Source of the DNA: Verrucomicrobiota bacterium
GTDB taxonomy: Bacteria > Verrucomicrobiota > Verrucomicrobiia > Limisphaerales > UBA9464
Assembly: GCA_026397675.1 (NCBI GenBank)
Contig: JAPLUH010000407.1
Location: forward strand, 1-10,357
DNA: 10,357 nt
Direction: 5' to 3'
A program made the translations under genes and the position numbers. Below the pieces are notes generated by a model. It was given only the letters and a program-made list of their open reading frames with translations, did not search any database and was not told the origin of the DNA. Below, one piece after another: positions 7,124-10,357 of the stretch (positions are counted from its first letter, which is position 1; every line of letters starts with the position of its first letter).

Positions 7124-7323
7124 TATTTTTTGCATTCCAAAGCTCTCTGATTACCTACCCCTCCCCGGGTAACCCCTTTAAAACCGCAGTAATGAGCGAA
7201 AGTCACGGAGGGAATCCCGAAGCGCAGGCCGGATTGAGGCCCAGACGGGCGAAAACAGGCGATTCGGCTGACGAGGCTTTGAAACGGCAAAGAGCCTCCG
7301 TCCACCGGAGGAGAAGCGAGCGT

Positions 7324-7359
7324 GCCTGAAAACTCCGGGGACGGAGACTTTGGGCAGGC
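7324..7359 (+). ncRNA. Candidate structured RNA element with GNRA-type loop
   Basis: An outer stem GCCTG (7324-7328) / CAGGC (7355-7359) encloses an inner perfect stem CTCCG (7333-7337) / CGGAG (7342-7346). The tetraloop is GGGA, a GNRA loop on the plus strand only. Two more hairpins precede it within 60 bases. The orientation of the tetraloop favours a plus-strand transcript. I recognise no Rfam family. Confidence 0.25.
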
Positions 7360-7459
7360 TTTAAACGGGTGCTCCCATGGTCGGCCCCCCATCCGAATGA
7401 AGTTGGATGGCAAATGGCACCTGAGGCTGCGTTCGGTCACCGCCGCCTGCCGGATTCAA

Positions 7460-7481
7460 CCCCGGGCCACCGGGCCCGGGG
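7460..7481 (-). terminator. Perfect 9-bp GC hairpin beyond the dehydrogenase stop
   Basis: CCCCGGGCC (7460-7468), four-base loop, GGCCCGGGG (7473-7481). It lies about 70 bases past the dehydrogenase stop in its direction of transcription. The stem is very stable but has no U-tract, so it may be a terminator-like 3' structure or RNA stabiliser rather than a classic intrinsic terminator. Confidence 0.4.
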
Positions 7482-7549
7482 CACGAAGCCTGCAGCACCC
7501 AGTCATTCACCCCGATCGACCGCGCGTCACCGACTCGGTGCGGATGGTT

Positions 7550-8713
7550 CTACAGCGCTTCGCGGTAGAGGCGTTCGAAGTCGGGGGCGGTGATGGGGCG
7601 GGGGTTGAAGGTGGCGGTCCACTGGCGCGAGGCTTCTTCGGCCAGGAGCGGGATTTTGGCCGCATCCACGCCGGCGGCCGTGAGCGTCTCGGGGATCTCG
7701 GCCAGGCGCAGCCAGGCTTGGAACCGGTCGGCCAGCACCGAGGCCGCCGCCTCGGGCGAAACGTCGGGGCTAGTCCAGCCGGCGGTGGCGGCTAGGTCGG
7801 CGTAAATGGCCTGGACTTCGGGATCGGCTGCATTAAAGCGGATCACGCGCGGGATCATCAGCCCGACGGCCGCCCCGTGGACGACTCCGAAATGCGCCGT
7901 CAAGGGGTTGGCCGCCGAGTGGGCCGCTCCCAGCATGGAATTTTCGATGGCCGTGCCCGCCAGGGCCGCCCCCAGCAGCATGCGGCCGCGGGCCTCAAGG
8001 TCGTCGGGCAAACGCAGCACGGTTTCTAAGGCCCCGGCGCACAGTCGGAACGCCTCCCGCGAGAACATCGCCGACCACACCGTGCGGCGCGTGGTGACGG
8101 CCGACTCCACCGCATGGACCAAGGCATCGAGGCCGGTGAGGGCCGTGACGCGGCGCGGCTGCGACACCGTTAATTCAGGATCCAGCAGCGCAATGCGCGC
8201 GGCGGCCTTCGGGTCCAGACAAGCCATCTTGTGATGAGTGGCCTCATCGGCGATGAGCGCGGCACTCTGGCATTCGCTGCCCGTACCCGCCGTGGTGGGG
8301 ATGGCAATGAGCGGCAACATAGGCCGGGTGGCCTTGCCGATTCCTTGGTAGTCGCGCATTTCACCGCCTTGGGTGAGCAAGAAATTCACACCCTTGGCCG
8401 TATCGATAGAACTACCCCCGCCTAGGCCCACGAAGAAATCCACCGAAGCAGCGCGGGCCACTTCGAGGCCGCGCGCGACATCGAGGGTGGTGGGATTTTC
8501 GCGGACCGCATCGAAGACGCTCACTTCGAGGCCGGCCGCCCTCAACAACGCCTCAGCACGTGCCGCATGCCCGGCCCGAACGATGCCCGCATCGGTGACC
8601 AACAAGACCCGGTGCCCGCCCAAGCCCGCGGCGAGTTCGCCGAGACGATCCAGGCTACCGGCCCCGAACACCACGCGGGTCCGGAGAGTGCTGTCGAAGG
8701 AGGGAAGCGTCAT
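7550..8713 (-). CDS. Iron-containing (group III) alcohol dehydrogenase
   Basis: 387 residues, the normal full length for this family of NAD(P)-dependent, metal-containing cytoplasmic dehydrogenases. The N-terminal nucleotide-binding half carries GLGGGSSIDTAKG (96-108), and PTTAGTGSE (139-147) is the next conserved block. The metal ligands expected by analogy with FucO are all present: Asp196 and His200 in GLDALVHAVES, His265 in GAAHSAANPLTAH, and His279 in VVHGAAVGLMIP. The residue equivalent to FucO His267 is Asn269 (ANPL), as I recall for a common subgroup of group III enzymes, so it does not imply inactivity. The substrate cannot be read from the sequence. I chose the ATG at 8713 (MTLPSFDSTLRTRVVFG). 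The TTG at 8764 would add 17 residues not typical of the family. It is divergent from the lipoprotein gene, with a 98-base shared upstream region. Confidence 0.94.
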   Translation of the reverse strand: MTLPSFDSTLRTRVVFGAGSLDRLGELAAGLGGHRVLLVTDAGIVRAGHAARAEALLRAAGLEVSVFDAVRENPTTLDVARGLEVARAASVDFFVGLGGGSSIDTAKGVNFLLTQGGEMRDYQGIGKATRPMLPLIAIPTTAGTGSECQSAALIADEATHHKMACLDPKAAARIALLDPELTVSQPRRVTALTGLDALVHAVESAVTTRRTVWSAMFSREAFRLCAGALETVLRLPDDLEARGRMLLGAALAGTAIENSMLGAAHSAANPLTAHFGVVHGAAVGLMIPRVIRFNAADPEVQAIYADLAATAGWTSPDVSPEAAASVLADRFQAWLRLAEIPETLTAAGVDAAKIPLLAEEASRQWTATFNPRPITAPDFERLYREAL

Positions 8714-8811
8714 GCGTGGTGCAAGACTCAGGCAGTGGGCGGGATCTTCAAGCCGAGCATTCAAGAATTGAATTGAACGGGTGCGGAGTCCCGGAGTCTC
8801 TAGGGGCTGTG
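8714..8811. promoter_or_regulatory. Shared divergent upstream region
   Basis: 98 bases lie between the dehydrogenase start and the lipoprotein start, so promoters for both directions should lie here or within the gene ends. It contains an inverted repeat TTCAA-GAA-TTGAA followed directly by a second TTGAA (about 8760-8777). I cannot place a confident -35/-10 pair for either gene. Confidence 0.3.
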
Positions 8812-9165
8812 ATGACTATCCGAACTTTTCTCCCCGTCGCAGCTGGAGTGCTCTTGGCTGCTGTGGGATTGGGCTGCATCTCGCATCAAGAAACGGTCCA
8901 TCGGGACGAGCAGCGCCTGCTCATCTCCTTCGAAACCGATACCGCGGCCCGGACTTTCTATGAGGCCGTGGAGAAGATCCGTGAGTCGTCGACCCCGACG
9001 GAGAGCAAAACCGAGTTCCATATCCCGGTGATTTTCTCCCACAAGATCACCACCGTGAACGGGCCTCATCAGGTCTTCAACGAGTCGGTCCGCCGAGCCG
9101 ATACCAACCAAGATGGCACGATCACCGAGAAGGAAGCCCGGATCTTTACCAACAACGCCCGGTAG
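8812..9165 (+). CDS. Putative lipoprotein with one EF-hand motif
   Basis: 117 residues from the ATG at 8812; the longer frame from 8716 overlaps the dehydrogenase start and adds no signal. The N-terminus MTIRTFLPVAAGVLLAAVGL then GC (Cys22) is a typical export signal with a lipobox-like end. The -3 position is Gly rather than Leu, so lipidation is probable, not certain. Near the C-terminus DTNQDGTITEKE (97-108) is a complete 12-residue EF-hand loop: Asp97, Asn99, Asp101, Thr103, Thr105 and Glu108, with Gly102 and Ile104 in place. A calcium-binding periplasmic or outer-membrane protein is the likely reading. The central part (30-90) has no family I recognise. AGGGG about seven bases upstream may serve as ribosome-binding site. 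It may or may not share a transcript with the exbB-like gene, 144 bases downstream. Confidence 0.75.
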   Translation: MTIRTFLPVAAGVLLAAVGLGCISHQETVHRDEQRLLISFETDTAARTFYEAVEKIRESSTPTESKTEFHIPVIFSHKITTVNGPHQVFNESVRRADTNQDGTITEKEARIFTNNAR

Positions 9166-9237
9166 CCGCTGGGAAATAGGCGAAATCTCCGGCCCGATCT
9201 GAGCCGGCGAACCCCATCCCTTCGGAATCAAACACCG

Positions 9238-9258
9238 CGATGATTCGTCCCATCATCG
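9238..9258. repeat. 7-bp inverted repeat upstream of the exbB-like gene
   Basis: CGATGAT (9238-9244), seven-base spacer, ATCATCG (9252-9258), about 50 bases before the exbB-like start. It could be an operator or a leader hairpin. A weaker hairpin CCGGC/GCCGG (9189-9207), shortly after the lipoprotein stop, is a possible terminator without a T-run. Confidence 0.3.
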
Positions 9259-9309
9259 GGCAGGGATCGGTGATTGCCCGCACCGGAGCGAAGCTTCACG
9301 CTGAAGGCC

Positions 9310-10020
9310 ATGACGTTTTCCGTCCTGCTGGCGGCCGTGGTGCCCACCAACGGCACAGTCCTGCCGAGCGCGATTTCGGCCGATACCGCCGCTGGTGGTT
9401 TTGGGATCCTCTTCTGGCTCCTAACCCTCTTGGCCGGCGTGGCGCTGAGCGTCATCATTGAGCGACTTCTCTACTACCACCGGGTGCAAATTGATTCGGC
9501 GCAGTTTTTGGCCGGCGTTCGCAATGTGCTCAAGCGCGACAATGTCATCGAGGCCATCTCCATTTGCGATGCCACCCCAGGACCCGTCTCCCGCTTGGTG
9601 AAAGCCGCGATCCTGAGCCGCGACGCGGGCCGCGAGCGCGTTCTGGAAACCATTGAAGAGGTGGGTTGGGTGGAGGTGCCGCGCCTCGAGGCCAACTTGT
9701 CGCTGCTGGCCACCTTCGCGCAAATCGCGCCACTGGTAGGTCTCTTGGGAACGCTCGTGGGTATCGGAGGCACGTTTCGCAAGCTCCAGACGGGTCCTGG
9801 GTTTGCTGCGCCGGCCGAACTGTTTGCCGGAGTATGGCAGGCGTTGTACACCGCTGGTCTGGGTATCGCCATCGCTGCGGTGTGCTATGCCGCCTACAAC
9901 TACCTGGTGGCGCGGGTCAATGCCGTGGTGCTCGACATGGAACGCGCCTCCGCCGAGGCCGTCAAAATGGTGACCCAAACTGCGGAGACCTCCGGCAACA
10001 AAACCTCGGGAACCCCATGA
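9310..10020 (+). CDS. exbB: MotA/TolQ/ExbB-family proton channel protein
   Basis: 236 residues from the ATG at 9310; a TTG at 9274 would only add 12 residues. There are three hydrophobic regions: about 31-51 (GFGILFWLLTLLAGVALSVI), about 132-154 with the family block APLVGLLGTLVGIGGTF, and about 172-198 with LFAGVWQALYTAGLGI and YNYL. The N-terminal hydrophobic start MTFSVLLAAVVP may be an extra signal or anchor. In ExbB/TolQ a pentamer surrounds an ExbD/TolR dimer and uses the proton gradient to drive outer-membrane work. Against E. coli ExbB the pore threonine in the second helix is kept (Thr148). The usual E-A-L-x-A/T-T block instead reads Q-A-L-Y-T-A, and the conserved A-I-P-A is A-A-V-C. 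Its stop overlaps the next start (ATGA). Confidence 0.9.
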   Translation: MTFSVLLAAVVPTNGTVLPSAISADTAAGGFGILFWLLTLLAGVALSVIIERLLYYHRVQIDSAQFLAGVRNVLKRDNVIEAISICDATPGPVSRLVKAAILSRDAGRERVLETIEEVGWVEVPRLEANLSLLATFAQIAPLVGLLGTLVGIGGTFRKLQTGPGFAAPAELFAGVWQALYTAGLGIAIAAVCYAAYNYLVARVNAVVLDMERASAEAVKMVTQTAETSGNKTSGTP

Positions 10021-10357
10021 AGTTCACGCGGACACTCAAACCGCTGAAGGGACAGTTCGAATTGGCACCGTACTTGTGTGTGGTCTTCGTGCTGCTGTTT
10101 TTCATGTTGTTCGGGGGATACCTAGTCCTGCCGGTCGGCACACGCTTGGAGCTGCCCCCGGGCGGTTCTCGAAGCGGAACCTGGACCGGCGACGCCTTCC
10201 TCGTAGTGGCCGTCGACGCCGGGGAACAGTGCTACTTCGAGAACCAAATCGTCCCCGACTTGGCCGTTCTCAAAACCCGATTGGCTGCACGGGCTGCCGC
10301 ACCGAAGGGACCGCGCAAGCTCTACCTGCAGGCCGACCGCTCGGTGCGCTATGAGCG
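10017..10357 (+). CDS. exbD: ExbD/TolR-like protein, 3'-truncated by window edge
   Basis: The ATG overlaps the exbB-like TGA. The frame is open to the window end, giving 113 whole codons; the gene is incomplete. It begins MKFTRTLKPLKGQFELAPYL, followed by one transmembrane helix CVVFVLLFFMLFGGYLV (about 21-37). Then come a periplasmic linker and LYLQADRSVRYE (102-113), the family's usual L-x-L-x-A-D-x-x-V-x-Y block. Size, topology and position behind exbB make the family assignment firm. The striking point is that the family's P-L-I-D-V-V-F signature reads P-Y-L-C-V-V-F. The membrane aspartate that carries protons in ExbD (Asp25) and TolR (Asp23) is therefore Cys21 here. A different ion path, a non-energised role or a specialised paralog are all possible. 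Confidence 0.87.
   Translation, partial: MKFTRTLKPLKGQFELAPYLCVVFVLLFFMLFGGYLVLPVGTRLELPPGGSRSGTWTGDAFLVVAVDAGEQCYFENQIVPDLAVLKTRLAARAAAPKGPRKLYLQADRSVRYE

Larger units (their letters stand above)
7069..7549. other. Non-coding gap with clustered hairpins
   Basis: There are 481 bases between the start of the toxin-like gene and the stop of the dehydrogenase. The first 70 bases are very AT-rich, the rest GC-rich. Open frames across it on both strands have no protein character I can recognise. The GC-rich part contains a run of inverted repeats: GAGGCTTTG/CAAAGAGCCTC (7273-7298), CCTCCG/CGGAGG (7295-7311), the nested hairpin at 7324-7359, the 9-bp hairpin at 7460-7481, and CACCG/CGGTG (7528-7540). 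It may be a structured RNA or a dispersed intergenic repeat. Confidence 0.45.

Noticed and set aside
7123..7440. A 105-codon minus-strand frame and overlapping plus-strand frames in the hairpin-rich gap
   Set aside because: The sequences have no domain or signal and the region is better explained by RNA-like inverted repeats. A small protein cannot be fully excluded.
7528..7541. On the minus strand GCACCGAGTCGGTG resembles the terminal hairpin of the S. pyogenes tracrRNA
   Set aside because: It is a short palindromic match only. There are no cas genes, repeats or anti-repeat nearby, so this is coincidence.
7907..7909. Asn in place of the FucO-like catalytic His in the dehydrogenase
   Set aside because: As I recall, the A-N-P-L-T-A-H form is common in a large group III subgroup, and all four metal ligands are present, so it is not evidence of inactivity.

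Overview
The window looks like a chromosomal segment of a moderately high-GC Gram-negative bacterium, most likely from the Verrucomicrobiota (Pedosphaera/Limisphaera-like). This lineage call is an inference from gene types. It rests on a type II secretion/pilin-like protein with the GFTLIELLVVIAIIAILA leader and a C-terminal H-x9-DG motif, a large DUF3656-type U32 protein, and two paralogous membrane-anchored proteins with a 'GCPxRTL' motif of a kind I associate with that group. No rRNA, tRNA, CRISPR array or recognisable transposase is present.

Layout. Positions 1-1638 (+) hold the 3' part of a U32-family protein, ending at a probable bidirectional hairpin (1656-1677). A long minus-strand block follows, listed here in the direction of transcription: a Sec-exported 400-residue protein with a polymorphic-toxin-like C-terminus (7068-5866), its overlapping small partner, a candidate immunity protein (5869-5522), a short in-frame remnant (5488-5291), two paralogous membrane-anchored proteins B (5153-4059) and A (4016-2913), a 379-bp gap, and the pilin-like protein (2533-1697). 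A 481-bp non-coding gap with several perfect hairpins (7069-7549) separates this block from a complete iron-type alcohol dehydrogenase (8713-7550, minus). Divergent from the dehydrogenase, the plus strand carries a putative EF-hand lipoprotein (8812-9165), an ExbB/TolQ-like protein (9310-10020) and an ExbD/TolR-like protein (10017 to the window end, cut off).

How the genes may work together. The most interesting unit is the toxin/immunity-like pair. The stop of the 400-residue gene overlaps the start of the partner (ATGA). G+C falls from about 57-58% in the first part of the exported gene to about 40% in its tail and partner, as expected if a C-terminal toxin cassette was swapped onto a resident secretion scaffold. 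The ExbB/ExbD pair is also overlapped by ATGA, but the ion-translocating residues expected in both subunits are substituted, including Cys at the essential membrane Asp position of ExbD. This suggests a divergent or non-canonical energiser.
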